Of a stretch of 64,000 bases of DNA, positions 26,384 to 36,069 are shown piece after piece (positions within the stretch are counted from its first letter, which is position 1; every line of letters starts with the position of its first letter). The position numbers and the translations under genes are program-made. The notes under the pieces were generated by a model. It did no database searches. It was not told the origin of the DNA and saw nothing but the letters and a program-made list of their open reading frames with translations. The DNA lies in contig JAHJKA010000066.1 in NCBI GenBank assembly GCA_018822545.1, positions 1 through 64,000 on the forward strand. The letters are read 5' to 3'. Origin of the DNA: Pseudomonadota bacterium (GTDB taxonomy: Bacteria > Desulfobacterota > Desulfobulbia > Desulfobulbales > SURF-16).

Positions 26384-29300
26384 TCACCTCTTGAATTGGG
26401 CATGGCAGCGGACGCATTGCTCGCTGGTGGTCGGGGAATAGAGCATATGATCATGCTCGGTGCCGTGCGATCTATGACAGCTGAGACAATCCAGCGTCAG
26501 ATTGGGGTTACGCGGGTCGATGATCTGATCGCCGATGGGGTGGGTGGAATGGGCCTGCCAGTCATGGCAGGTGCCGCAGACATTGACCACCGCCGCATCC
26601 TTGAACAGGAAGACCGCATTGCTGCCGTGGGCCTCATGACAGGCCATGCAGTTGCCATCCTTGACCGGTACGTGTTTGGTGGGGGATTTATCCTGTCGGG
26701 CGATGGTGTCGGCATGGCAGCTGCCACAGACCTCCTTCATGGGCGCCTTGAGAAGTCCCTTCTCCGGAGCGGCATGGGGCGAATGGCAGTTTACGCAGCC
26801 GTTTTCGTCCAGCATCGGCCAATGGAGCCGATCTTTTAAAAATGTTTTATTGATCATCTCGTAATGGCAGCCTTGGCAGAGCTCGTAGCCCTTCTTCTTG
26901 AGGGCAAAGGGTGTGGCACTGCTTGGTTTTTCATGGCACTGGCTGCACATCTTGTTGTGGACCGGCGGATGGACATTGTCCCACAGGATCGCTGCCGTGC
27001 TGGAGCCGTGCGGGTTATGACAGGAAACACAGTTTGATTTCTCCACCGGATACTCCAAATGCTGCTTCTTGAAGGCCGGCTTCTGGGCGTCATGACAACG
27101 GAGACAGAGGGCAGGCGCTTTTTTCTTCAGCAGCTTGTCATTTCCCGCGGAAGCGTGCGCGTCATGACAGGCAAGGCAATCATTCTGCACTGGAGAATGA
27201 TTGAACTTATTTGCCTTTATCTTCTCACCAAGTTCCTTATGACACTCGAAACAGAGGGTCTTGCCGGCCTTCAGCAGGTTGTTCTTGTTATCTGCGGAAT
27301 GGGGGTCGTGGCACTGGATGCATTTGCCTTCGGCCACCACCTGATGGGTGCTTTTGGCGTTCTTGGGAACAAGTGTGTCGTGACATTTGTAACAGATGTT
27401 CTCCTTGTCCCGATCAAAGAGGCGGGGGTATTTCGCCGCGTGGGGATTATGGCAGCCGGTACATTCACCCTTAGCAAGGGGTGTATGGACCGAAGCCTTT
27501 TTCAAGATACCCTCAAGGTTTGTATGGCACTCAAAGCACAGCTTGCCGCGGGCGCCCGGGTTCAAATGTAAGACAGCATCCTTGCCCTTGCCGGTGCTCG
27601 GCTCGGCGCTATGGCAGGGCTCGCAGGACCGCTCGGCAAAGGGTGGGTGCAGCACGGGTTTGAAGAATTGCGGATCCTTTGAGGCATGGGGTTCATGGCA
27701 GGTGCGGCAATCAATGGCCTTTGCCTCGATATTATTATGCGCACCTTTGAAGGCGTCATCGCTCAGGTTATGGCACTCCCCGCAGATCTCGTTGATCGGT
27801 TTATCCAGCAAGGCGCCGCGCGCCGCCATATGACTGCTATGGCAACGTAAGCAGTCTCTCCCTGCAGGGGAGTGGACCCGCTCCGTATCCATCCGTTCCT
27901 TAATCGGTTTGTGACAGGAAAGACAGAGGTCCGGACTGGCAGCGAGCAACAGGTTCTTCAGTTTGGCCTTGTGAGGGTTATGGCACTTGGTGCATTGGCC
28001 ATCGGTTACCGGCGGATGGGTACTGGCCGCCTTTTTCAGGTCGCTCTCCAAGCCATCATGGCAGGAGAAACAGAGAGTTGCCTGATTATCAACCAGCATG
28101 CCGGGGATGGCACTGCTGTGGGGATTATGACAGACCTGGCAGTCACCTTCACTAAAGGGTGGGTGGAGGGTGTCGCTCGGTTCCGTTTTCATCAGCTCGG
28201 TATGGCATTTCCGGCACAACTCGGCGCCGGCCTCATTGAGGATCTTTGGAACCGCGCTGCCATGGGGGACATGGCAGGCACTGCACTGGCCGTTGCGTAC
28301 CGGCCGATGGGTGTTGGCCTGATTGAAATCGGTGGCTTCCTGCACGTGGCATGTATAGCAGACCGTATCCATCCGATCCTTCAAGATTTTATCGTAATTG
28401 GCGCCATGGGGATTATGGCAGACGGAACAATCACCATCCTCGTAAGGCGAATGCTTGACGCTGGCCTTGCCGCCGGCATTCTGGGTGGCGGTATGGCAGC
28501 TGAAACAAAGGGCGCTGCCTTTGTTTTTCAGCAGTTTCTGCTCCTTCGCGGCATGGGGGGAATGACAGGAGACACAGGACTGCTCACTTGTCACCGGGGC
28601 ATGGGGGAAGGTGACCTTGGTGGCCAGAGCGTCATGACATTCTATACATAATTTGGTTAATGGTTGGGTAAGGAGCTTAGGATTTTCCGAATCGTGGGGC
28701 GTATGACAGGCGGTGCATTCGCCGCCAGCAAAAGGTTCGTGTTCCATGGTCCCGTCATTTTTCAGGGTGTCCCGATCATGGCAGGTGAGGCAAATCTCCC
28801 CGGCCGGGGCGTTGAGGCCAAAGGGTTTTTCCGAATTGGGCGGATTATGGCAGGAGTTGCATTCCCCTCCGGCCATGGGGTTATGGGCGCTGGCCTTGAG
28901 CAGTTTGGCTTGATCTGCCGCATGGGGGTTGTGGCAACCCAGGCAGGATTCAGCATCGACCTGATAACCGCCATGTGTTTTGGTAAACGAGGAGGCTTTA
29001 CTGTCATGGCAGGAAAGGCAGAGTTTGGCGGGCGACATGGTCAGCAGATTTTTTTCCGTTGAACTATGGGCATTATGACAGACAGCACAGCCTTCCTCCT
29101 TGACCACGGCATGGACATTCTTCTTTTCAAATTTCTTGCGGTCATGGCAGGAGTAGCATCCTTCGGCCCCCTTCGCCTTCAAAAGATTCGGGGCTGCAGA
29201 GGCATGGGGATTATGGCAGGAAACACATTTTCCCCGTCTGAGCGCGGTATGCTGCACCTTCAGGTCGAGGCCAAGAGATTCCTTGCTGTGGCAGGTGAGG

Positions 29301-29575
29301 CAAAGATCGTTGCCCTCCTGTTTTAAAAGGAGTTTAGGAACAATGCCGTGCCGGAGATGACACTCCTCACATTTGAGTTCCTTTACCACGGTGTGCACCG
29401 ATGCCAAGGAAAAATACTTTTCAGCAAAATCCTTATGGCAGGAGAGGCAGTCCTTTTTGGCAAATTGTCTTTTTGCTGCCGGTGAGACTCCCGGAAAATT
29501 GAGGAGAATCATCCCGCACAACAGAAAAGCCATGCCGGCCACGATCGTCTTTCTGTTCATGTCGCTCATTCGCAT
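26384..29575 (-). CDS. 42-haem c-type cytochrome (doubled-CXXCH type)
   Basis: 1063 residues with a hydrophobic export signal at about 10-32. I count 42 CXXCH motifs by eye, evenly spread from CLSCH near residue 43 to CVRCH close to the C-terminus. They occur in pairs, as a CxxCHNPH(A/G)-type motif followed about 25-30 residues later by LCxxCH, the 'doubled CXXCH' signature. Extra HxP and HNPH histidines could be sixth ligands. One haem per 25 residues makes this a long periplasmic or outer-membrane electron wire. ATG codons at 29569 and 29560 are alternative starts. It lies 21 bp after the PPIase gene and 4 bp before the NHL gene. Long cysteine-free opposite frames here are shadows. Confidence 0.93.
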   Translation of the reverse strand: MRMSDMNRKTIVAGMAFLLCGMILLNFPGVSPAAKRQFAKKDCLSCHKDFAEKYFSLASVHTVVKELKCEECHLRHGIVPKLLLKQEGNDLCLTCHSKESLGLDLKVQHTALRRGKCVSCHNPHASAAPNLLKAKGAEGCYSCHDRKKFEKKNVHAVVKEEGCAVCHNAHSSTEKNLLTMSPAKLCLSCHDSKASSFTKTHGGYQVDAESCLGCHNPHAADQAKLLKASAHNPMAGGECNSCHNPPNSEKPFGLNAPAGEICLTCHDRDTLKNDGTMEHEPFAGGECTACHTPHDSENPKLLTQPLTKLCIECHDALATKVTFPHAPVTSEQSCVSCHSPHAAKEQKLLKNKGSALCFSCHTATQNAGGKASVKHSPYEDGDCSVCHNPHGANYDKILKDRMDTVCYTCHVQEATDFNQANTHRPVRNGQCSACHVPHGSAVPKILNEAGAELCRKCHTELMKTEPSDTLHPPFSEGDCQVCHNPHSSAIPGMLVDNQATLCFSCHDGLESDLKKAASTHPPVTDGQCTKCHNPHKAKLKNLLLAASPDLCLSCHKPIKERMDTERVHSPAGRDCLRCHSSHMAARGALLDKPINEICGECHNLSDDAFKGAHNNIEAKAIDCRTCHEPHASKDPQFFKPVLHPPFAERSCEPCHSAEPSTGKGKDAVLHLNPGARGKLCFECHTNLEGILKKASVHTPLAKGECTGCHNPHAAKYPRLFDRDKENICYKCHDTLVPKNAKSTHQVVAEGKCIQCHDPHSADNKNNLLKAGKTLCFECHKELGEKIKANKFNHSPVQNDCLACHDAHASAGNDKLLKKKAPALCLRCHDAQKPAFKKQHLEYPVEKSNCVSCHNPHGSSTAAILWDNVHPPVHNKMCSQCHEKPSSATPFALKKKGYELCQGCHYEMINKTFLKDRLHWPMLDENGCVNCHSPHAAPEKGLLKAPMKEVCGSCHADTIARQDKSPTKHVPVKDGNCMACHEAHGSNAVFLFKDAAVVNVCGTCHDWQAHSTHPIGDQIIDPRNPNLTLDCLSCHRSHGTEHDHMLYSPTTSEQCVRCHAQFKR

Positions 29576-29596
29576 ATGTATTCCATCCCTCTTCTG

Positions 29597-31348
29597 TTAT
29601 TCAGATGCATCAACAAGAAATAGCTTAACCTCATAAACGTCCCGCAATTTCGTGGCCCATTCTTCCACCAACTCCGGGATTCTTTTCTTGAAAAGGTCTT
29701 TGGCGATTGCCTCGCGCACCTCGCTGTAGGCTGTTGGTGTGGCCGGATACACCTTTTCAGTGAGCAGGACATAGAAATGGCCGGCACTCTGGTCTTGGTA
29801 TAACCGGTAGTCGCCATCCTTGGCATCACCGATCACCTCCTGAATCTCCGGGGAGAGCCCCGATAAAGACAAGATATTACTGTCAAACTGCAACAGCCCC
29901 TCGGTATCTTTTTTGACCTGGTGCTCGGCGTTGGCGCTCAACCATTTGAACTCCGTATTCTGTTGCAAGAGGTCAAGGGCGTCTTTGGCCGACGTGGCGT
30001 TATCAAAAACCAATGATTTGAGGCGCAGCATTTTAGGGGAGGAATATTCACTTAAGTGCTCGGCATAATAGGCGCGCGCCGTTTCCTCTTTAACCTTGGC
30101 CTCAGGGACGATCACCTTGTTGACGAAGGTATTGAACAGGGTCTTGCGTTCGAACTCCGCCACCCCTTTCTCAAACTGTTCCGTCTTGTCGAGCTCCAGG
30201 GCCATGGCCTCTTTCATGAATAATTTTTTGTAGAGAATATTATCCTCCATCATGCCCTTCATGGAATTGAGACGAGTCAGGTTTTCTTTTGAATTGGCAC
30301 CGTGATAGAGTTTACTTTCCATCTCTTTGCTGAAATCAGCCACGGTAATCGGCGCCTCATCCTTGATCTCGATGACGATCCGTTTGTCTTTGAGTAAGGC
30401 ATCGAGGCCCGGCTCATCAGCACCATAGTCGAGGCTGTCGATAAGCTCCTGGTTGATGACGGCATATTTCTTTTTCAACTCGTCGAAATAGGCGCGGATC
30501 ACTTCAAGATTCTTTTTGGCCAAGATTTTTTGTCGGGCCTGTTCCATTAGTTCAAGGGACTCAACAGTTTTAGCCGCTTCTTCCATCTTGACCAGGGCGA
30601 ATTTGTCTGCGGCAGGGATGATCGGGCTCAGCTCTCCAGCCTTTGCCTTTTGGGCAAAGTTCACCACCTCAGGCATCAGTTGATCGAAACTATAGGATCT
30701 GGCGCCGAGAAGACTGCCCTCTGCAGTCTTGTCCTGCAGGGCCTTTTTGACAACATCCTGGTAGGAGGCGCCCTTCTTAATTTCTTTAACGGCCTGTTTG
30801 GCATCCTTTTTCTTGGCAAACACCACGGATTCAAGTTTTACAAAGGTACTCATCTCCTTATAGAGCTTGGCGACCTCCTCTTCGTCGGGACGAATATCCT
30901 TGACCTGACGACTCTGGAGCAGAGTTCGCAACCACTGGGACTTGAAGGCTCCCACTTCCTTCTCAAAATCAGGCGTCTCGTCAAAACCGATGTTCCGGGC
31001 CTCCTGTTCCAGCAATCTGAGACTGACAATTCGCTTGAGGATTTCGTGGATATTCCCGTGTTTGCTGTGTTGTTGTTCGCCGGCCTGCAGGCCCAGAAGC
31101 TCAACGTTTAATTCAGCCAGGGGGATCGGGTCTCCGTTAACCTCGGCAACCACTAACTCTCCGTGCTCAAGGGAGATGAGCGGCAGCTGCACGGAAACGA
31201 TTCCCTCAGGGGTTTTAACCTGAATTGATGTGCTGCTCAAAGGGGTGTCTGCCGGAGCGGTTTCTGCCATTGCTGCTGCGGTTGCCGATATCGACCAGAG
31301 TGCGAGAAACGCCAACATAAATCCTGTTTTCCAGTGTTTCCTTTTCAT
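29597..31348 (-). CDS. Periplasmic SurA/PpiD-like peptidyl-prolyl isomerase
   Basis: 583 residues from ATG 31348, which follows AAGGAG; an upstream in-frame start adds 14 residues before the signal peptide and was not chosen. Signal peptide ends near AMA. An N-terminal SurA-like helical chaperone region (VNGDPIPLAELNVELLGLQ) leads to two parvulin-like regions: LESVVFAKKKDAKQAVKEI to KFALVKMEEA, and LRLKSLVFDNATSAKDALDL to FYVLLTEKVYPA. Its likely role is folding of exported cytochromes or the barrel encoded nearby. It lies 21 bp before the 42-haem gene. Confidence 0.83.
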   Translation of the reverse strand: MKRKHWKTGFMLAFLALWSISATAAAMAETAPADTPLSSTSIQVKTPEGIVSVQLPLISLEHGELVVAEVNGDPIPLAELNVELLGLQAGEQQHSKHGNIHEILKRIVSLRLLEQEARNIGFDETPDFEKEVGAFKSQWLRTLLQSRQVKDIRPDEEEVAKLYKEMSTFVKLESVVFAKKKDAKQAVKEIKKGASYQDVVKKALQDKTAEGSLLGARSYSFDQLMPEVVNFAQKAKAGELSPIIPAADKFALVKMEEAAKTVESLELMEQARQKILAKKNLEVIRAYFDELKKKYAVINQELIDSLDYGADEPGLDALLKDKRIVIEIKDEAPITVADFSKEMESKLYHGANSKENLTRLNSMKGMMEDNILYKKLFMKEAMALELDKTEQFEKGVAEFERKTLFNTFVNKVIVPEAKVKEETARAYYAEHLSEYSSPKMLRLKSLVFDNATSAKDALDLLQQNTEFKWLSANAEHQVKKDTEGLLQFDSNILSLSGLSPEIQEVIGDAKDGDYRLYQDQSAGHFYVLLTEKVYPATPTAYSEVREAIAKDLFKKRIPELVEEWATKLRDVYEVKLFLVDASE

Positions 31349-31427
31349 AAGACTCCTTCTGTCCTTGTTCAGAGGTTGAGTGGTCATCATCGTGCAGGGG
31401 AGACCAATAACACAACCGTTTTATGGA

Positions 31428-34400
31428 TTATTGTTCAAGCATTCCGGCGATGGTTCCGACCATCTGGCCTGCCAGATTATGCGCTGTGTATACCTTGCCT
31501 AAATCGAAAAAAAAGACGCCGTTTGCACCATCGGTATAGCTTTTTGACGTCCAGACGGTTTGGTTGCCCTGGCGGCTGAAGACCTCCACGGAGAAATCGA
31601 CAATGGGCCTGCCGATCATGCCGCCATAATCCTCGTAGTCAAAAATTTTGCCGGTAACCAGGAGGTCAACGCCCAGTTTGGCAAAGAGCACCTCGGCATG
31701 GGCCAGGTAGAGGCCGTCTTCCATAATGATGCGGTAGCGCAAGAGAAACTGCCGCAACTCTCCAGGCTCAATGACGGTGAGGTTGGCGACCTTCCGCAAC
31801 TGCCTTACGAAATGAAGCTCCATCAGCTCTCCGGCGTATTTGCGCTCACTGAGGTTGTAGAAAGGCATAATCGCCACGGTATAGCGCCGCCTCGGAGAAA
31901 AGGATTCCGAGCGGAAATACTCCTGAGGCCGGAATTTGCCGGCCCCGTCTACTTGCCTTGGCAGTTGCCGAGAGGGCGACGGCAGCAAAAGCGGCTCCCA
32001 TGATTTGAACAAATCGGTCAGCACCTTATCAAGCAGCTGGTCGGGGTTCCTGATCATGCCGAGATCAAGCAGGCCCGGTGTCTCATCCCCGCTCAGGCTC
32101 TTGCTGTTCATCCAGATGATGCGCGGCTGGGCGCTGCACATGTCCAGCCAGGCGGTCAGGGATATCTTGGGAACACCACGCTCGGAGTACAACTCCAGAG
32201 TGCTGAACAGCACTGCGTCGGCACCTGTTTCTTGCTGTAGGGCCAGGGTGAGTCTACTGTCAATTCCCGCTGTATAGCGGAGGCGATGGCGTTTGATAAA
32301 ATCCCCCAGCAGCTGTTCATCAACCAGACGCATTCCTTTCTGACGCACCATGCTCTCCAGATGTTCCTGGATCTTTTTCAGCGGCGCCTTTGCCCCGCTT
32401 AAATTTTGCAAAGGCAAGACAGCGATGAGGGATTCAGGCCCCAGCGGCGCAAGAATTTCATAAGCGACCGATTGCCCATCCTTGACGATATTGCCCATAG
32501 CATCAGTCACTTTTACAGAGATCAGATACTGCCCTTTCTCCAGCGGCAGCCATTGCCAGAAAGGTGATTCTCCTTGTTGTTCGATTAATTCCTTGCCATT
32601 ATAGCGACTGGAAAATTCATAGGCCAGGGGTGGCACTCCGCCCTTCACCACAGCGTGCCAAGCGATTGGGCCAATGCCGGCTTTTTGGGGGGGCGGCTTG
32701 GCCGCTCGGAGACCTTCCACCTCTAACTCCGGCAGCACTTCAAAGGGGTCCGACCAGTGGCTGGCCGCCTGGTTGCCCAGGGCGTCAGTAACCATGGTTT
32801 TGATGAGGTAGAAGCCGGCAGCCTCGGGCCGCCAGCGCCAATCTTGTTTGGTACCGTTCTGGGCAGCAATCTCCTGTTTGCCGTCAGACACAATGAAGAC
32901 ATAGGTGAGATCACCCACACCACCACTTGCCGTGGACTGCCAGTTGACCTCCGTCATTCTGGCGGCCTGGGGTGAGGGTTTGTCCGGTCGCAGAATTTCC
33001 ACCACAAGCTCCGGAACCACTTCATAGGGCGCCGACCAATCGCTTTGAACACTGTTGCCTCGGATATCCTGGGCAACCACCTTAATGCGGTAGGTGCCCT
33101 CATTTTGCGGCAGCCATTGCCAGAGGGCGGATGTGCTGCTCTGGACAGCGGTTTCCTCTTGGCCGTCTGACAGGGTGAAGGTATAGGCGAGTGCACCGGC
33201 ACCGCCGCTTGCAATGGCCTGCCAGTTGACAGTAGCCATTCTTGCGGCCTGGGGGGCTTGTTTGTCGGCTTGGAGGGCTTCCATTTTTAATTCAGGCGCC
33301 ACTGCATAGGGCGCCGACCACTCGCTCATGGCTGTGTTACCAAGGGAATCCGAGACAACCGCCTTTATTCGGTATAGGCCTGATTTTTTCGGCTGCCATT
33401 GCCATGACGGGTGCATGTCTTTCCGCCGGGCAACGATCTCCTCTTCGCCGTCTGTCACCACAAACTCATAGGTGTGTTTGCCGACGCCGCCGCTTGCCGT
33501 GGTCTGCCAGTTGATCTCCGCCATCATGGCAGCCTGGGGTGCCGGTTTATCAACGATGAGGGACGTCACCAGTAACTCCGGCACCACTTCATAGGGTTCG
33601 GACCAGTCGCTTTGTACGGTGTTGCCGCGGATGTCCTGCACCACCACTTTGGCACGATATTTCCCTGGCTTGTGGGGCTGCCAGCGGCACAAGGAAGAGG
33701 TGCTGTTACGAACAATAGTCTTAATTTCGTCGTCCATGAAGGTGAACTCATAGGTGAGTTTGCCGGCGCCGCCGCTTGCTGTTGCCTGCCAGCCGATTGT
33801 CGTCATATTGGCGGCCTGGGGGGCTGGTTTGTCGACCTTTAAAGTCTGCATCTGCAGCTCCGGCGCTACTTCATAGGGCTCAGAGCTACTTTGCCTGGTG
33901 TTGCCGAGGCTATCGGTGACAATGGTCTTGATCCGATAGGTGCCGGCTTGCTTTGGTTGCCATTGCCAAGCCGGGGAGGGGCCGCTCTGGACAACACTCT
34001 CTGCTGAGCCATCGGAAAGGAAAAAATCATAGCTGAGTTCCCCCAGACCGCCGCCTGCTGTGGCCTGCCAGTTGATTTCCGCCATCATGGCTGCCTGGGG
34101 CGCCGGCTTGTCGGCCTGGAGAGAGACAACCAACAACTCCGGCACCACTTCATAGGGATCAGACCAGCCACTTTGCTTGTTATTGCCGAGGGCGTCGGCA
34201 ATAATGGCCTTGACCCGGTATATGCCGGCCTTTTTTGGCTGCCATTGCCAGAGGGGAGAGGGGCCGCTTTGGGCGACGCTCTCTGCTCTGCCGTCCGACA
34301 GTACAAATTCATAGTTCAGTGTGCCCACACCACCATGGGCGATAGCCTGCCAGTTGATAGCCGTCATGCCGGCGGCCTGGGGCGCCGGTTTATCCAGCCG

Positions 34401-35357
34401 GAGGGCTTCCGTCTGGAGCTCCGGCACGACTTCATAGGGCTTGGACCAGTCGCTCTGGACGCTGTTGCCCAGGCTGTCTTTCACCACCACCTTGGTTCGG
34501 TAGCTTCCTTCCTGGTGAGGCACCCATTGCCAAGCAGAGGAGGGGCCGCTCTGGGTGACGTTTTCAGCTGAGCCGTGCGAGAGGATAAATTCGTAGGAAA
34601 GCTCGCCAACGCCGCCGCTGGCCAGAGCCTGCCAATTGATAGTGGTCATCCTGGCGGCCTGGGGTGACGGCTTATCTACCTGGAGAGTTTCCACCTGCAA
34701 TTCTGCGGCTACTTCAAAGGGTGCAGACCAGCTGCTCTGGACGCTGTTGCCCCGGCTGTCCTTGACAACCACCATGACCCGGTACATTCCGGCCTTTGTG
34801 GGCTGCCATCGCCAAAGGGAGGAGCTGCCGCGCTGGGTGACGTTTTCTGCGCTGCCATCTGACAGGATGAACGTATAGTTGAGATCACCAACGCCGCCCC
34901 TTGCTGTGGCCAGCCAACCAACCATCGTCATCCCGGCAACCTGGGGCGCCGACGTGTCTGCCCGGAGAGCTTCTATGTGCAATTGCGGCACCACTTCATA
35001 GGGCGCAGACCAGCTGCTCTGGGCAGTGTTACCAAGGGCATCGGTACTCATTGCCTTTACCCGGTAGGTGCCTGCTTTTTGGGGCTGCCATTGCCATTCG
35101 GCCCCTTTGCTCTTGTACATGACAACCTCATTCTCGCCATCTGCAACGATGAATTCATACACCTGGTCGGCCGTTGCCCCTGGCACGGAAACGCGCCAGG
35201 GTATAGAAGTCCCTGCCGTCTGCGGTGAAGGCAGCGCCGGCTTGAGCACAGGCAGGCCGTCGGCGCTCTGCGACCATGTGCCAATACGCGGTATACAACC
35301 GGCCAGCACAAGCAGAGCTGCCAAAATCATAATGCGCTGTTGCCAAAGGAGAGTCAT
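31428..35357 (-). CDS. Giant lipoprotein: ten Ig-like repeats plus C-terminal CsgG-like domains
   Basis: 1309 residues. The lipobox LAGC places the lipidated cysteine at residue 21. Residues about 40-950 are ten tandem repeats of about 92 residues (pattern PQAA.M..INWQA.ASGGVG.L.YEF..SDG, then WQWxP..AGxYRxKxxVxDxLGN), of Ig/fibronectin-like beta character. Residues about 960-1309 hold two CsgG-like segments: IAVLPLQNLSG with GADAVLFSTLE, and VAIMPFYNLSERKYAGEL with LGVDLLVTGKI. CsgG forms the curli export channel, so this may be a periplasm-spanning, outer-membrane assembly or secretion factor. The next gene upstream also encodes a CsgG-like lipoprotein. The function is inferred from fold only. 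Confidence 0.75.
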   Translation of the reverse strand: MTLLWQQRIMILAALLVLAGCIPRIGTWSQSADGLPVLKPALPSPQTAGTSIPWRVSVPGATADQVYEFIVADGENEVVMYKSKGAEWQWQPQKAGTYRVKAMSTDALGNTAQSSWSAPYEVVPQLHIEALRADTSAPQVAGMTMVGWLATARGGVGDLNYTFILSDGSAENVTQRGSSSLWRWQPTKAGMYRVMVVVKDSRGNSVQSSWSAPFEVAAELQVETLQVDKPSPQAARMTTINWQALASGGVGELSYEFILSHGSAENVTQSGPSSAWQWVPHQEGSYRTKVVVKDSLGNSVQSDWSKPYEVVPELQTEALRLDKPAPQAAGMTAINWQAIAHGGVGTLNYEFVLSDGRAESVAQSGPSPLWQWQPKKAGIYRVKAIIADALGNNKQSGWSDPYEVVPELLVVSLQADKPAPQAAMMAEINWQATAGGGLGELSYDFFLSDGSAESVVQSGPSPAWQWQPKQAGTYRIKTIVTDSLGNTRQSSSEPYEVAPELQMQTLKVDKPAPQAANMTTIGWQATASGGAGKLTYEFTFMDDEIKTIVRNSTSSLCRWQPHKPGKYRAKVVVQDIRGNTVQSDWSEPYEVVPELLVTSLIVDKPAPQAAMMAEINWQTTASGGVGKHTYEFVVTDGEEEIVARRKDMHPSWQWQPKKSGLYRIKAVVSDSLGNTAMSEWSAPYAVAPELKMEALQADKQAPQAARMATVNWQAIASGGAGALAYTFTLSDGQEETAVQSSTSALWQWLPQNEGTYRIKVVAQDIRGNSVQSDWSAPYEVVPELVVEILRPDKPSPQAARMTEVNWQSTASGGVGDLTYVFIVSDGKQEIAAQNGTKQDWRWRPEAAGFYLIKTMVTDALGNQAASHWSDPFEVLPELEVEGLRAAKPPPQKAGIGPIAWHAVVKGGVPPLAYEFSSRYNGKELIEQQGESPFWQWLPLEKGQYLISVKVTDAMGNIVKDGQSVAYEILAPLGPESLIAVLPLQNLSGAKAPLKKIQEHLESMVRQKGMRLVDEQLLGDFIKRHRLRYTAGIDSRLTLALQQETGADAVLFSTLELYSERGVPKISLTAWLDMCSAQPRIIWMNSKSLSGDETPGLLDLGMIRNPDQLLDKVLTDLFKSWEPLLLPSPSRQLPRQVDGAGKFRPQEYFRSESFSPRRRYTVAIMPFYNLSERKYAGELMELHFVRQLRKVANLTVIEPGELRQFLLRYRIIMEDGLYLAHAEVLFAKLGVDLLVTGKIFDYEDYGGMIGRPIVDFSVEVFSRQGNQTVWTSKSYTDGANGVFFFDLGKVYTAHNLAGQMVGTIAGMLEQ
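32440..35215 (-). repeat. Ten in-frame tandem repeats of about 280 bp
   Basis: The Ig-like units recur with a period near 280 bp; for example the GCGGCCTGGGG-type block recurs near 33246, 33528, 33811, 34088, 34371 and 34652. Units are diverged but alignable, so copy number may change by recombination. Confidence 0.85.
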
Positions 35358-35469
35358 TCTTCAACCAAAATTATTGCTGTGGCATGGCCTCAAGCCGCGC
35401 CTTGGTAATGCTGTAACATTGGCCACCAAAATCAGCCCATGCTGCTCGTGGACTGTGCCGGACCAGGTA

Positions 35470-36051
35470 TTATTGAAAGAGCTGGTCGATAAGGTCATAA
35501 ACCGCTGCCTCCGTTACATTGTTCATCGGCTCACCGCCGCCGCCAAAAAGACGATCCCAGACACTGATCCCGCCCTTGGTGGTGGCGGCAGACCAAACCA
35601 CCCGGCCGGTCTGGGTTTCGATCATCTGCAGACTTAAGGAGAGAACGTTGGCCCCGGTGTTGCCTGATCGCACCGAGCCATACTCGCGCACGACGCCGGT
35701 GATGATCGCATCGATACCGTTGGGGCCGCTTAGTTTCTTCACCTCTTCGCTGGACGGGGCGGTTGCGTCACGGATGCCGGCCCTGGACAGAATCCGCGCC
35801 GTTTCGCCGTGGGGCAGGACATAGAAGGCCTCGGTGGCCAGGAGGGCGCCGGTAAAGGTGTCCCGCACCCTGCCGGCGCCTTGTTCCTCACTGGCCAGAT
35901 TGGCAAAGGGCAGCACAGCCACGGTGGCAATACTGCCAAAGTCCATGGTGGCATCCGTATAGATCTGGCCATTGCCGTTGAACATGCTACAGGCCGGCAA
36001 CAAACAAAGCAGTAAACATAAAAGCCCGGTTCTCAGATGATGTGGTTTCAT
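35470..36051 (-). CDS. CsgG/GNA1162-like outer-membrane lipoprotein
   Basis: 193 residues. The lipobox LPAC gives a lipidated cysteine at residue 21. The mature domain shows the CsgG-type pattern: VAVLPFANLASEEQGAGRV, a middle helix with LPHGETARILSRAG, GIDAIITGVVREYG, and LSLQMIETQTGRVVWSA, ending in a helix. AGGA precedes ATG 36051. Canonical CsgG is longer and forms a nonameric pore; this short form more resembles GNA1162/LpoB-type periplasmic lipoproteins. It lies 18 bp after the barrel gene and before the giant lipoprotein, so the two may be partners. Confidence 0.75.
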   Translation of the reverse strand: MKPHHLRTGLLCLLLCLLPACSMFNGNGQIYTDATMDFGSIATVAVLPFANLASEEQGAGRVRDTFTGALLATEAFYVLPHGETARILSRAGIRDATAPSSEEVKKLSGPNGIDAIITGVVREYGSVRSGNTGANVLSLSLQMIETQTGRVVWSAATTKGGISVWDRLFGGGGEPMNNVTEAAVYDLIDQLFQ

Positions 36052-36069
36052 AATTGATCCTTTTCTCTC

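Noticed and set aside
27872..28651. Long forward frames opposite the 42-haem gene
   Set aside because: They are mirror frames of repeated Cys-His codons with Gly/Met-rich composition and no ribosome sites; the reverse strand is clearly the coding one.
32440..35215. CRISPR or other short-repeat array
   Set aside because: The period of about 280 bp, diverged units and an open frame through all of them show coding Ig-like repeats, not an array of short repeats with spacers.
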